A stretch of DNA of 64,000 nt from Mesosutterella faecium (GTDB lineage: Bacteria > Pseudomonadota > Gammaproteobacteria > Burkholderiales > Burkholderiaceae_F), in contig NZ_JAKZJU020000001.1 of the NCBI RefSeq assembly GCF_022809315.2, positions 124,001 through 188,000 of the forward strand, in the 5' to 3' direction. Under the pieces are notes generated by a model. It saw nothing but the letters and a program-made list of their open reading frames with translations, searched no databases and was not told where the DNA came from. Each line of letters starts with the position of its first letter. Within the stretch, counting starts at the first letter, position 1. The position numbers and the translations under genes are program-made. Positions 1 to 8,917 of the stretch are shown in pieces.

Positions 1-1983
1 GTCGATCAGATCACCGTCTTCCTCAAGGCTCGCGAAGCGCAGCATCGGCATGCCCGACTGGCGCGCCCCGAGAAACTCCCCGGGCCCGCGCAGCTCGAGG
101 TCCTTTCTCGCAATTTCAAAGCCGTCGCTGCTCTGGCGGATCACGCGCAGCCTCTCGCGGCCGGTCTCGGACAGGGGCTCGCCGTAGAGCAGCACACACC
201 AGCTTTTCTCAGACCCGCGGCCGACCCGCCCCCGCAGCTGGTGCAGCTGCGCCAGCCCGAACCTCTCGGCGTGCTCGATCACCATCACGGTGGCGTTGGG
301 CACGTCCACTCCCACCTCGATCACCGTGGTAGCGACGAGCAGATCCGTCTTTCCCTCCTTGAAGGACTCCATGACCGCATCTTTCTCGGCCTGGGGAAGA
401 GCCCCGTGGATCAGCCCCACGCTCGCCGCGGGCAGCTTTGAGCGGATCTCCTCGAAGGCCGTCTTCGCGGGGGTGAGGTCGAGCTGTTCGTTCTCGTCGA
501 TCAGCGGGCAGACCCAGTAGGCCTGGCGGCCCCGGGAGATTTCGGAGCCGACCGCGGCGATGAGCTCGTCGCGCCGGGCGATCGACACGAGCCTCGTCGA
601 CACGGGCTTGCGGCCCGGCGGCAGCTCGTCAATCACCGAGACGTCGAAGTCGGCGAGGTAGCTCATCGCCAGCGTCCGGGGAATGGGCGTGGCCGAGAGC
701 ATGAGAAGATGGGGCGTGAGCCCGCCCGAGCCGCCGCGCAGCGCGAGGCGCTGCTCCACGCCGAAGCGGTGCTGCTCGTCGATAATCGCGAGCCCCAGAC
801 TGTGGAAGGCGACGCCGTCCTGGATGAGGGCGTGGGTGCCGACGACAAACTGCGCCTCGCCCGAGGCGATGCGGGCGGACATCTCGCGCTTCTCCGACCC
901 CTTCATGTGGCCCGAGAGCCAGGCCGTGCGGACGCCCAGGGGCTCGAGCCAGCGCGAAATCCCCCGATAGTGCTGTTCGGCCAGGATCTCGGTGGGCGCC
1001 ATAAGGGCGGCCTGCCGCCCCGACTCGATCGCGCGGCAGGCGGCAAGCGCGGCGATCACGGTCTTGCCGGAACCCACGTCGCCCTGGACGAGCCGGTTCA
1101 TGGGAGAGGCGGAGGCGAGATCCGCGGCGACCTCCTTCCAGACCCGCAGCTGCGCCCCGGTGAGAGCAAAGGGCAGGCCTTCGATCAGCCTCGAGGTGAG
1201 GCGCCCTCCGTCCTGCGGCGCAAGCCTCGGCGCGCGGGCCGCCGAGCGCAGCGCCCTCGAGTGGCGCAGCGCGATCTGCTGGGCGAGCAGCTCGTCGAAC
1301 TTGAGCCTCTTCCAGGCCGGGGCCGTGCGCTCCTGCAGCGCCGACAGATCCGCCCCGGGCGGCGGGCGGTGGAGATAAAGGAGCGCCTCGCGCAGCCGCG
1401 GCAGCCCGAGCTTTTCGCGCAGGGCCTGCGGCATCAGATCCGAGAGGTCCACGTCGAGCAGCGCCCGGGCGATCCTTTTTCTGAGCCAGAGCTGCGTGAT
1501 GCCCTCGCCGGCCGGGTAGACGGGAGTGAGGGTCGAAGGCAGCCGCTCGCCCTCGGCGAGGGCCCGGCGCACCTTCGGGTGCACCATCTCGAGCCCGCCC
1601 GCGCCCCAGGCGGGCCGCGCCTCGCCGTAAAGGCGGACGCGGGAGCCGCGCTCGAGCTGGCGCACCTGCGAGGGATAGAAGTGCAGCAGCCTCACCTGCA
1701 GCCGCCCCGTCGCGTCGGCGACCTCGGCGGTGAGCGACCGGGGCGTCACCCGCTCGAGCGTCACCTCGCCCTCGACCTGGGCTGTCACCCCGGCCTTGAG
1801 CGAGCCGATCGGGACGATCGCGGTCTCGTCCTCGTAGCGCAGCGGCAGGTGCAGCACGAAGTCCCAGTCCGAGGCGAGCCCGATTCGGGCGAGCCGCTCG
1901 GAAAGCGGCGCGAGCTTTTCGCCCTTCTGCCTGAGCTTCGGGCGGCCCGCTCCGTGGTAATAGTCTTCTTTCGGTGCTGGCAT
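1..1983 (-). CDS. recG: ATP-dependent DNA helicase RecG (3' end cut by window edge)
   Basis: RecG is a superfamily 2 helicase that remodels stalled replication forks and Holliday junctions. The minus-strand frame runs open for 661 codons from an ATG at 1983 to the window edge. The part near the edge reads VDVPNATVMVIEHAERFG, then QLHQLRGRVGRG (the RecG motif VI region), and then GPGEFLGARQSG, a RecG hallmark. RecG is usually near 690 residues, so only a short C-terminal piece is missing. The start at 1983 gives MPAPKEDYYHGAG, and no better upstream start is visible. The identification is firm. Whether other genes follow it in the same operon cannot be seen. Confidence 0.95.
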   Translation of the reverse strand, partial: MPAPKEDYYHGAGRPKLRQKGEKLAPLSERLARIGLASDWDFVLHLPLRYEDETAIVPIGSLKAGVTAQVEGEVTLERVTPRSLTAEVADATGRLQVRLLHFYPSQVRQLERGSRVRLYGEARPAWGAGGLEMVHPKVRRALAEGERLPSTLTPVYPAGEGITQLWLRKRIARALLDVDLSDLMPQALREKLGLPRLREALLYLHRPPPGADLSALQERTAPAWKRLKFDELLAQQIALRHSRALRSAARAPRLAPQDGGRLTSRLIEGLPFALTGAQLRVWKEVAADLASASPMNRLVQGDVGSGKTVIAALAACRAIESGRQAALMAPTEILAEQHYRGISRWLEPLGVRTAWLSGHMKGSEKREMSARIASGEAQFVVGTHALIQDGVAFHSLGLAIIDEQHRFGVEQRLALRGGSGGLTPHLLMLSATPIPRTLAMSYLADFDVSVIDELPPGRKPVSTRLVSIARRDELIAAVGSEISRGRQAYWVCPLIDENEQLDLTPAKTAFEEIRSKLPAASVGLIHGALPQAEKDAVMESFKEGKTDLLVATTVIEVGVDVPNATVMVIEHAERFGLAQLHQLRGRVGRGSEKSWCVLLYGEPLSETGRERLRVIRQSSDGFEIARKDLELRGPGEFLGARQSGMPMLRFASLEEDGDLID

Positions 1984-2621
1984 GGCTTGGGCGCTTCGGA
2001 GCGGCTTTCCTTCTCTATTGTCTGTACGCTTATCATTTTATCCGCCCGATCCCCGTCCCTTCAGGAGGGAAACACGGTCGAAGTCAAGGTATTAGGTGTT
2101 TACTATATAAATCTAAATAGGTATAAAGTTTCTCCTTCTGACGGTCTCCTCCCCGAGGGGAGGAGGCCGCGGTCTCCGTATCAAATTCCGTGATCCGGCC
2201 CGGTCCCTGTTTGCGTGGAGCCGGCACAGCCTTATGGACAACGGCATTTAAAAGGGTTTTCCCTACTAGTTCGAACGGCGTATCGTTCACTACACTTCGT
2301 CCGTCCTTTTAAAATAAAGTTGGTTAGGGAATCCCACCTATCCGCAAAGAGGTGCATGCAGACCCGCGGCAAGGCGAAACAGCGTCCTGCCCGCCCTGAG
2401 ACTCACGGCATGCGCCTCCCTGCCTTTCAGAGCGCAGGAGATGCAGACTCCGTGGTGCTCTGGCTGATGTCGATCTTTTTTAACTGGAAGCAGTCCCCGG
2501 ATCCTTCCGGGGTCGGCCGGCCCCAATTGGACGCGAGCCCTGGAGCTCGGCACAATCAACGTGGTTCGCGGAGCTCGAAGCGCCGGGTTCCGCGCGAACC
2601 AACTTAGGAGACCTAGCAAAC
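1984..2621. other. Long AT-richer intergenic region between recG and frdA
   Basis: There is no convincing gene in these 638 bases. A sigma70-like promoter pointing to frdA can be proposed: TTTACT at 2099-2104, a 17-base spacer, TATAAA at 2122-2127. Just downstream is a perfect 9-bp inverted repeat with a 2-base loop (2146-2165, CTCCTCCCC/GGGGAGGAG). A second inverted repeat pairs TTTAAAAGG (2247-2255) with CCTTTTAAA (2305-2313). If the promoter is real, frdA mRNA has a leader of nearly 490 bases. I could not find an FNR-type TTGAT-N4-ATCAA site. An open frame at 2215-2607 has no recognisable protein features and looks fortuitous. Confidence 0.5.
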
Positions 2622-4610
2622 ATGAAAATCATCTACACCGACGTATTGGTGATCGGTGCCGGGCTGGCGGGCCTGCGTATGGCTGTGGCGGTCAAGCGCC
2701 GCGGCCAGGATGCCATTGTTCTGTCCCTCTGCCCCCCGAAACGCTCTCATTCGAAGGCTGCGCAGGGCGGCATGCAGGCTTCCCTCGGCAACATGATCAA
2801 GGGCCTGGGAGACAACGAAGACCTGCACTTTGTCGATACTGTCCGCGGCTCCGACTGGGGCGCTGACCAGGACGTCTGCCGCATGTTCGTGAACACGGCC
2901 CCGAAGGCCGCCCGCGAGCTCGCAGCCTGGGGCGTGACCTGGTCGCGCATCACCGCCGGCGACCACGAGGTAGTGATCAACGGCCAGCGCGTCACAATCA
3001 CCGAGCGCAAGGAATGCCAGGGGCTGCTGCGCCAGCGTGATTTCGGCGGCACGAAGAAGTGGCGCTGCGTGTTTGCTTCCGACGGCACGGGCCACGCCAT
3101 GCTCAACGCCGTCTCCGACCGCGTGATCGCCGAGCACATCCCGGTGATGGAGCGCGTCGAGGCCCTCGCCCTGATTCACGACGGCAAGCGCTGCTACGGC
3201 GCGATCGTGCGTGACCTGATCACCGGCGAGCTGATGGCCTACGTCGCCAAGGCGACCGCCATGGCCACCGGCGGCTGCGGCCGCATCTACCGCGTCACGA
3301 CGAACGCCGTGATCTGCGAAGGCATCGGCGCGGCTCTCGCCCTCGAAACCGGCGTGGCCGGGCTGGGCAACATGGAGGCGATCCAGTTCCACCCGACCGG
3401 CATCTTCCCGGCCGGCATTCTGGTGACCGAAGGCTGCCGCGGCGACGGCGGCCTGCTGCGCGACGTCGACGGTTACCGCTTCATGCCCGACGTGGAGCCC
3501 GAAAAGAAGGAGCTCGCCTCCCGCGACGTGGTTTCCCGCCGCATGGAGGAGCGCATCGCCCAGGGCAAGGGCGCCCACTCCAAGTACGGCGACCACCTCT
3601 GGCTCGACATCACGCTGCTGGGCGAGCACCACATCAAGCACAACCTGCGCGAGGTCTATGACATCTGCCACTACTTCCTCGGCATCGATCCTGTGAAGGA
3701 CTGGATCCCGGTGCGCCCGGCGCAGCACTACACGATGGGCGGCATCCGCACCGACTACACCGGCGAATCGCGCCAGCTGAAGGGCCTGTTCGCGGCCGGC
3801 GAGGCGGCCTGCTGGGATATGCACGGGTTCAACCGCCTGGGCGGCAACTCCGTGGCCGAGACCGTCGTGGCCGGCATGATCGTGGGCGAGTACATCGCCG
3901 ACTTCTGCGAGAAGCCCGAGAACGTGATCGACATCCCGACCTCCATCGTCTACGACTTCGCCCGCAAGGTCCAGGACGAGATCAACGGCTTCATCCACAA
4001 CACCGGCAATGAGAACGCCGTCAAGATCCGCACCCGCATGCAGGAGATCATGACCTCCAAGATCGGCATCTTCCGCAACGGCAAGGCGATGCAGGAAGCG
4101 GTCGACGAGCTGCAGCAGCTGCTCGAGCGCTCCTACCACATCCCGGTCAAGGACGCCGTCGGCAACAACCCCGAGCTCGTCTACGCGTACCGCACCCGCA
4201 AGATGCTGAAGGTCGCCCTCACGGTGGCCGCCGGCGCTCTGGCCCGCAAGGAATCCCGCGGCGCCCACTCCCGCGAGGACTACCCGCGCCGCGACGACGT
4301 GAACTGGCTCAACCGCACGATCACGACCTGGAAGGATCCGAAGTCCACCCTGCCCGACATCTCCTACGAGAAGCTCGACATCTCCAAGATGGAGCTGCCT
4401 CCGGGATTCCGCGGCTACGGCGCGAAGAACTACATCGAGAACCCCGAGTCCGTCGCCCGCCAGAAGCAGGTCGACGAGATCCGCGCGAAGATGGAAGCCG
4501 AAGGCAAGGACCGCTTCCAGATTCAGGACGCCCTCATGCCCTATCAGGACAAGCTGCCCAAGCGCCTGCGCGGCCGCAATGAGCGCACCTACGAGCCTCT
4601 GAACGATTAA
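2622..4610 (+). CDS. frdA: Fumarate reductase flavoprotein subunit FrdA (Wolinella/epsilon type)
   Basis: This is the catalytic subunit of quinol:fumarate reductase, reducing fumarate to succinate as the terminal step of anaerobic respiration. The 662 residues match the Wolinella FrdA length (about 656) and read very close to it throughout. GAGLAG at 12-17 is the FAD dinucleotide fold. [13 protein letters not shown] places His43 at the position of the covalent 8-alpha-histidyl [16 protein letters not shown] and [10 protein letters not shown] are fumarate-binding and FAD-binding segments. The start is preceded by TTAGGAGACCTAG, a good ribosome site. frdB follows after 20 bases, so the two are co-transcribed. 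No gene for the diheme cytochrome b anchor FrdC lies on either side, unlike the frdCAB order in Wolinella. Confidence 0.96.
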   Translation: MKIIYTDVLVIGAGLAGLRMAVAVKRRGQDAIVLSLCPPKRSHSKAAQGGMQASLGNMIKGLGDNEDLHFVDTVRGSDWGADQDVCRMFVNTAPKAARELAAWGVTWSRITAGDHEVVINGQRVTITERKECQGLLRQRDFGGTKKWRCVFASDGTGHAMLNAVSDRVIAEHIPVMERVEALALIHDGKRCYGAIVRDLITGELMAYVAKATAMATGGCGRIYRVTTNAVICEGIGAALALETGVAGLGNMEAIQFHPTGIFPAGILVTEGCRGDGGLLRDVDGYRFMPDVEPEKKELASRDVVSRRMEERIAQGKGAHSKYGDHLWLDITLLGEHHIKHNLREVYDICHYFLGIDPVKDWIPVRPAQHYTMGGIRTDYTGESRQLKGLFAAGEAACWDMHGFNRLGGNSVAETVVAGMIVGEYIADFCEKPENVIDIPTSIVYDFARKVQDEINGFIHNTGNENAVKIRTRMQEIMTSKIGIFRNGKAMQEAVDELQQLLERSYHIPVKDAVGNNPELVYAYRTRKMLKVALTVAAGALARKESRGAHSREDYPRRDDVNWLNRTITTWKDPKSTLPDISYEKLDISKMELPPGFRGYGAKNYIENPESVARQKQVDEIRAKMEAEGKDRFQIQDALMPYQDKLPKRLRGRNERTYEPLND

Positions 4611-4630
4611 TTAGGAGCAGACAGAAAAAA

Positions 4631-5434
4631 ATGAGCAAGACACCCAACGAAACCCAGCACCGTCTGCTTAAGATCAGCATTCTGCGCTACAACCCCGCTG
4701 ATCCGGAAAGCGTTCCGCACATGCAGACCTACGAGTTGCCCGAGGGCGACCGCATGACCCTGTTCATCGCGCTCAACGACATCCGCGACGAGCAGGACCC
4801 GACCCTGCAGTTCGACTTCGTCTGCCGCGCCGGCATCTGCGGCTCCTGCGCGATGCTGATCAACGGCAAGCCGGGCCTGGCCTGCCGCACGCTGACCCGC
4901 GACCTGCCCACGGAGTTCACGCTCGCCCCGCTGCCGGGCTTTGAGCTGATCGCCGACCTTTCCGTGAACACCGGCAAGTGGATGCGCAACATGTCCGAGC
5001 GCATCGAAGCCTGGGTGCACACGAAGGAAGTCGACATCGACATGCGCAAGCTCGAAAAGCCGATGGATCCGCAACTCGCGGAAGACCTCTACAACCTCGA
5101 CCACTGCATCGAGTGCGGCTGCTGCGTGGCCGGCTGCGGCACCTTCCGCATGCGTCCGGACTTCGTCGGCGCGGTCGCAATCAACAAGATCGCCCGCTTC
5201 CGCCTTGATCCCCGCGACGACCGCAACGACGCGGACTACTACGAGCTCGTGGGCGACGACTCCGGCGTCTTTGGCTGCATGTCGCTGCTCGGCTGCGACG
5301 ACTTCTGCCCGAAGAAGCTGCCGCTGCGCACCCAGATCGCCTTCGTGCGCCGCAAGATGGCCGAGCAGGGCATCAAGAACTACGACAAGGTTCTGCCCAC
5401 TCCGAAGAAGCTGATCCCGATCCGCCAGATCTGA
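4631..5434 (+). CDS. frdB: Fumarate reductase iron-sulfur subunit FrdB
   Basis: FrdB carries electrons from the quinol site to the FrdA flavin through three iron-sulfur clusters. All expected ligands are present. C65, C70, C73 and C85 (CRAGICGSC) form the plant-ferredoxin-like 2Fe-2S site. C159, C162, C165 and C226 fit the 4Fe-4S site. C169, C216 and C222 fit the 3Fe-4S site, the same spacing pattern as Wolinella FrdB. At 267 residues it is slightly longer than the Wolinella protein (239), with an extended N-terminus. An AGGAG sequence lies upstream of the ATG. A strong terminator at 5471 closes the operon, so the transcript ends without an anchor subunit gene. Confidence 0.96.
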   Translation: MSKTPNETQHRLLKISILRYNPADPESVPHMQTYELPEGDRMTLFIALNDIRDEQDPTLQFDFVCRAGICGSCAMLINGKPGLACRTLTRDLPTEFTLAPLPGFELIADLSVNTGKWMRNMSERIEAWVHTKEVDIDMRKLEKPMDPQLAEDLYNLDHCIECGCCVAGCGTFRMRPDFVGAVAINKIARFRLDPRDDRNDADYYELVGDDSGVFGCMSLLGCDDFCPKKLPLRTQIAFVRRKMAEQGIKNYDKVLPTPKKLIPIRQI

Positions 5435-5470
5435 CAGGTCCGGACTGAAGGACAACCTTTTTAAGGCGCA

Positions 5471-5498
5471 AACCCGGCTCCGGCCGGGTTTCTTTTTA
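5471..5498 (+). terminator. Rho-independent terminator of frdAB
   Basis: AACCCGGC and GCCGGGTT pair over 8 bp around the loop TCCG, followed by the T-rich run TTCTTTTT. It sits 36 bases after the frdB stop. Confidence 0.9.
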
Positions 5499-5635
5499 TC
5501 CGCACTCGTGAAGTGCTCTGCGGGGGGGCCTCGTTGAAAGCGTTCCCAGCGAACCACCGGGCGCTCTGACGCCGCCAAAGGCCCCTGCGTCTTTCTTCCC
5601 TGAAGCTCCCCCTTCCCCTGTCCGCGGAATGGGTT

Positions 5636-5687
5636 TTGCATTTTCACCCGTTTACTGGTAGATTATCCGACAGAATTACTCGGATAT
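5636..5687 (+). promoter_or_regulatory. cysK promoter with an IscR/Rrf2-type palindrome
   Basis: A candidate sigma70 promoter is TTGCAT (5636-5641), 17 bases, TAGATT (5659-5664). Overlapping its -10 and start region is a dyad at 5663-5687. Its arms TATCCGA and TCGGATA are perfect over 7 bp. The 25-base site agrees at 20 positions by eye with the published IscR type-1 consensus ATASYYGAC-TRWWWYA-GTCRRSTAT. IscR and the CymR-like Rrf2 regulators read Fe-S status or cysteine status, which suits cysK. The match is visible in the sequence; the regulator is inferred. Confidence 0.55.
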
Positions 5688-5789
5688 AAGAGAATTCCCC
5701 GGCCGCGGGCGCGCAGCGAAAGCGCCTTGCGTCAGACTTCTTTCATGCGGGCGCACGTACAAGCGCCTTGTTTCGGAGACAAACATCAA

Positions 5790-6722
5790 ATGACCGTCTT
5801 TACCTCCATTGCCGACCTCGTTGGGCATACCCCCGTTCTCGAACTCGCCGGGCTTGAAAAAAAGCTGGGCCTTAAGGCGAAGATCATCGCGAAGCTCGAG
5901 GCCTTCAACCCCGCCGGCTCGGTGAAGGACCGCGTGGCCAAGGCCATCATTGAAGACGCGGAGGCCACCGGCAGGCTCAAGCCCGGCGCCACCATCTACG
6001 AGCCCACTTCCGGAAACACCGGCATCGGCATCGCCGCCATCGGCCACGCCAAGGGCTACAAGGTCGTGATCACCATGCCGGACTCCATGTCGGTGGAGCG
6101 CCGCAGCATGATCCGGGCCTACGGCGCGGAGATTGTGCTCACGCCGGGCAAGGACGGCATGAAGGGCGCCATCGCGAAAGCCGAGGAGCTGCATGAAAAG
6201 GATCCCGGCTCGATCGTGGCCGGACAGTTCGTGAACCCGGCCAACCCGAAGGTGCACTACGAGTCAACCGGTCCGGAGATCTTTGAACAGACCGGCGGAG
6301 CCGTGGACTATTTCGTGGCCGGCGTGGGCACCGGCGGCACGCTCACCGGCGTCGGCCGCTATCTCAAGGAAAAGAAGCCCTCCGTGAAGGTGGTGGCCGT
6401 GGAGCCCGCCTCCTCACCCGTGCTCACCCAGGGCAAGGCCGGTCCGCACAAGATCCAGGGCATTGGCGCGGGCTTCATCCCGAAGACCCTTGACACCAGC
6501 GTCTATGACGAAGTGATCGACGTCGAGAACGACGCCGCCTTTGCCGCCGGAAAGGAAGTGGCCGCCACGGATGCCGTCCTGTCGGGCATTTCGGCCGGCG
6601 CCGCGCTCTGGGCCGCCGTCGAGATCGCCAAGCGTCCGGAAGCTGCGGGCAAGACGATCGTCGTCCTCTTCCCGGACAACGCCGACCGCTATTACTCGAC
6701 CCCGCTTTACGCGGCAGCCTGA
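5790..6722 (+). CDS. cysK: Cysteine synthase A (O-acetylserine sulfhydrylase)
   Basis: CysK uses PLP to combine O-acetylserine with sulfide, giving cysteine and acetate in the cytoplasm. PAGSVKDRVA carries the PLP lysine at about residue 46. SGNTG at 74-78 is the substrate loop, and GVGTGGTLTGVGR binds the cofactor phosphate. The length of 310 residues is normal. The frame stays open upstream to 5727, but the ATG at 5790 is preferred: it follows CGGAGAC at the right distance and gives the usual N-terminus. The gene stands alone between two terminators, with an Rrf2-like operator in its promoter. Confidence 0.95.
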   Translation: MTVFTSIADLVGHTPVLELAGLEKKLGLKAKIIAKLEAFNPAGSVKDRVAKAIIEDAEATGRLKPGATIYEPTSGNTGIGIAAIGHAKGYKVVITMPDSMSVERRSMIRAYGAEIVLTPGKDGMKGAIAKAEELHEKDPGSIVAGQFVNPANPKVHYESTGPEIFEQTGGAVDYFVAGVGTGGTLTGVGRYLKEKKPSVKVVAVEPASSPVLTQGKAGPHKIQGIGAGFIPKTLDTSVYDEVIDVENDAAFAAGKEVAATDAVLSGISAGAALWAAVEIAKRPEAAGKTIVVLFPDNADRYYSTPLYAAA

Positions 6723-6779
6723 CCGGCCAGGCGGACCCGCCCGGGAGGCGGGTTCTATTGGAGTCGGAGAAACCGCTTC

Positions 6780-6810
6780 CGCGGAGGCCAGAAGCTTCCG
6801 CGATTTTTTT
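6780..6810 (+). terminator. Rho-independent terminator downstream of cysK
   Basis: CGCGGAGGC pairs with GCTTCCGCG (9 bp with one G-U pair) around a 5-base loop, followed by a run of seven T. A weaker GC hairpin at 6735-6753 (ACCCGCC/GGCGGGT) precedes it. Confidence 0.85.
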
Positions 6811-6925
6811 CTCCCGCCCTTCCTTTCCGAAGCTCCCGGCCTTCCGGTTCAAGGCATAATAAAAAACATTACCTCCGGCCCCGTGCGGCCGGCGGGGCCT
6901 CAAACTGAAAGGGAGTCGCAGAACT

Positions 6926-7939
6926 ATGAAACACAGGAAGTCTCTGACCTGGGTGCTGGCCGGCCTGGCCGCCCTGACGCTTGCCTCCTGCGGAGGGCAA
7001 GGCAGCTCGCCCGCCGCCTCTTCAGCCGCAGCCTCCCCGGCGGCCTCGCCGACGAACGTGGGAATCATCCAGCTCGTGGAGCACCCTGCCCTTGATCTCG
7101 CGAACAAAGGCATCGTGGACGCGCTCGCCGACAGGGGATACCGTGACGGCGAAAAAATCAAGATCGACCGCCAGAATGCCCAGGCCGACCAGTCCAACAT
7201 GAAGAACATTGCCCAGCGCTTCGTCTCGAACAAATGCGGCATCATCTTCGCCATCGCGACTCCCGCGGCCCAGACGGTCGCAAACACCACGAAGACCATC
7301 CCGATCGTGGGCACCGCCATTACGGACTATGAGTCCGCGAAGCTCGTGAAGAACCGGGACAAGCCCGGCACGAACGTCACGGGCACCTCCGACATGAACC
7401 CGGTGGCCGAACAGGCCGGGCTGATCAAGCAGCTCGTGCCCGGTGTGAAGACCGTGGGCGTCATCTACAACTCGAGCGAGGTGAACTCCGAAGTTCAGGT
7501 GAAGGCCTTCCGCGCCGAGGCGGGCAAGCTCGGCATGCAGCTCAAGGTCGCCACCGTCTCCAACGTGAATGACATCCAGCAGGCCGCCCACAGCCTGGTC
7601 GGCAAAGTCCAGGCCCTGTACATCCCGACCGACAACGTGCTCGCCTCGGCCATGCCCACCCTCGTCAAGGTCACGAATCCGGCGAAGCTGCCGGTGATCG
7701 CGGGCGAGCCCGGCATGGTGAGGTCCGGGGCGCTCGCCACGATCGGCATCGACTACTACACGCTCGGCCGCATGACGGGCGACATGGGCGCCGACATTCT
7801 CGAGGGCAAGGCCAAGCCCGAGACCACCGCGATCCGCTACCAGAAGGACTTCAAGGTGACGCTCAACGAAAAGGCGGCCGCCGAGATCGGCTGCAAGTTC
7901 CCCGAGAGCGTGCGCGCGAACGCTGAGATCATCAAATAA
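6926..7939 (+). CDS. ABC transporter substrate-binding lipoprotein (ABC_sub_bind / TrpX-like family)
   Basis: This is the extracytoplasmic solute receptor of a three-gene importer. A signal peptide ends in the lipobox LASC, giving lipid-modified Cys22, then a low-complexity Ala/Ser/Pro linker. The mature part, NVGIIQLVEHPALDLANKG onward, has the two-lobed fold of the PF04392 family; family motifs such as GTAITDYESAKLV and GVIYNSSEVNS are visible. Members in Streptococcus (TrpX) bind aromatic amino acids, but this family is broad and the ligand here is unknown. An AGGGAG site precedes the ATG. The permease and ATPase follow directly. Confidence 0.9.
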   Translation: MKHRKSLTWVLAGLAALTLASCGGQGSSPAASSAAASPAASPTNVGIIQLVEHPALDLANKGIVDALADRGYRDGEKIKIDRQNAQADQSNMKNIAQRFVSNKCGIIFAIATPAAQTVANTTKTIPIVGTAITDYESAKLVKNRDKPGTNVTGTSDMNPVAEQAGLIKQLVPGVKTVGVIYNSSEVNSEVQVKAFRAEAGKLGMQLKVATVSNVNDIQQAAHSLVGKVQALYIPTDNVLASAMPTLVKVTNPAKLPVIAGEPGMVRSGALATIGIDYYTLGRMTGDMGADILEGKAKPETTAIRYQKDFKVTLNEKAAAEIGCKFPESVRANAEIIK

Positions 7940-8023
7940 AAGGCTCCCGCCGCCCCCTTCATGCGGCTTTCCCGCAGTTGGGGGCGCGGCCTGCCGCCTT
8001 ACTCCATCCTGGACTCTCTTCCG

Positions 8024-8914
8024 ATGCTTGACATCCTCATTCCCACCGTGTCGCAGGGGCTGCTCTGGTCGCTGCTTGCGCTCGGCGTCTACATCACCTT
8101 CCGCGTGCTCGACATAGCAGACCTCTCGGTTGAAGGCACGTTCCCGCTCGGCGCCGCCGTGGCGGCCTCCTGCATCGCCTCGGGGCACTCGCTTGTGACC
8201 GCCTTCGCGCTCGCCGTTGCGGCGGGCTGCGCCGCGGGAGCCGTGACCGGGCTGCTCACCACGAAGCTGCGGATTCCGGCGCTGCTTTCGGGCATCCTCA
8301 CGATGATCGGGCTCTACTCGGTGAACCTGCGCGTGATGGGGCGCGCAAACCTCTCGCTGCTGGGCTCCGACACCGTCTACAGCCTGGGCACCTCGGCCGG
8401 CCTCACCGAGGTGCAGTCGACGCTGCTGGTCGGCGTCATCGCCGTCGCGGCGGTGACCGGCCTCATCTACTGGTTCTTCGGCACGGAGATCGGGCTCGCG
8501 ATCCGGGCCACCGGCTTCAATCCCCAGATGAGCCGCGCACAGGGCGTGAACACCGACAGCATGGTGGTGCTGGGGCTGCTGCTCTCCAACGGCCTGGTCG
8601 CCCTGAGCGGCGCGCTCGTTGCCCAGAGCAACGGCTTTGCCGACGCGGGAATGGGCATCGGCACCATCGTGATCGGCCTCGCCTCGGTCATCATCGGCGA
8701 GGTGCTCTTCGGCACGCGCAGCTTCAAGAACTGCCTGATTTCGGTCATCCTCGGCTCCATCGTCTACCGCCTCGTGATCGCCGCGGTGCTCGAGATGGGC
8801 ATGCCGCCGAACGACCTCAAGCTCTTTACCGCGATCCTCGTGGCGCTCGCCCTGTCGCTGCCTCTCATCCAGTCCAGGCTGAAGGCGCTTCGCCACAGCT
8901 CAGGGAGGGCCTGA
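8024..8914 (+). CDS. ABC transporter permease (TrpY-like, partner of PF04392 receptors)
   Basis: A strongly hydrophobic protein of about 296 residues with roughly eight membrane segments. It forms the translocation pore for the receptor encoded just upstream. The segment LGVYITFRVLDIADLSVEGT near the N-terminus is typical of branched-chain-type and TrpY-type permeases. The frame is open from 7961, but the upstream part is not hydrophobic or conserved, so the ATG at 8024 (MLDILIPTVSQG) is the better start. Only 3 bases separate its stop from the ATPase gene, so translation is likely coupled. The substrate is not determined. Confidence 0.88.
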   Translation: MLDILIPTVSQGLLWSLLALGVYITFRVLDIADLSVEGTFPLGAAVAASCIASGHSLVTAFALAVAAGCAAGAVTGLLTTKLRIPALLSGILTMIGLYSVNLRVMGRANLSLLGSDTVYSLGTSAGLTEVQSTLLVGVIAVAAVTGLIYWFFGTEIGLAIRATGFNPQMSRAQGVNTDSMVVLGLLLSNGLVALSGALVAQSNGFADAGMGIGTIVIGLASVIIGEVLFGTRSFKNCLISVILGSIVYRLVIAAVLEMGMPPNDLKLFTAILVALALSLPLIQSRLKALRHSSGRA

Positions 8915-8917
8915 ACC

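Noticed and set aside
2215..2607. 130-codon frame upstream of frdA that could have been an anchor subunit
   Set aside because: No hydrophobic helices or heme histidines, so it is not FrdC; no ribosome site and no family resemblance.
2613..4268. 551-codon minus-strand frame opposite frdA
   Set aside because: Antisense shadow of frdA with no ribosome site or recognisable protein; stop-free frames are expected at this GC content.
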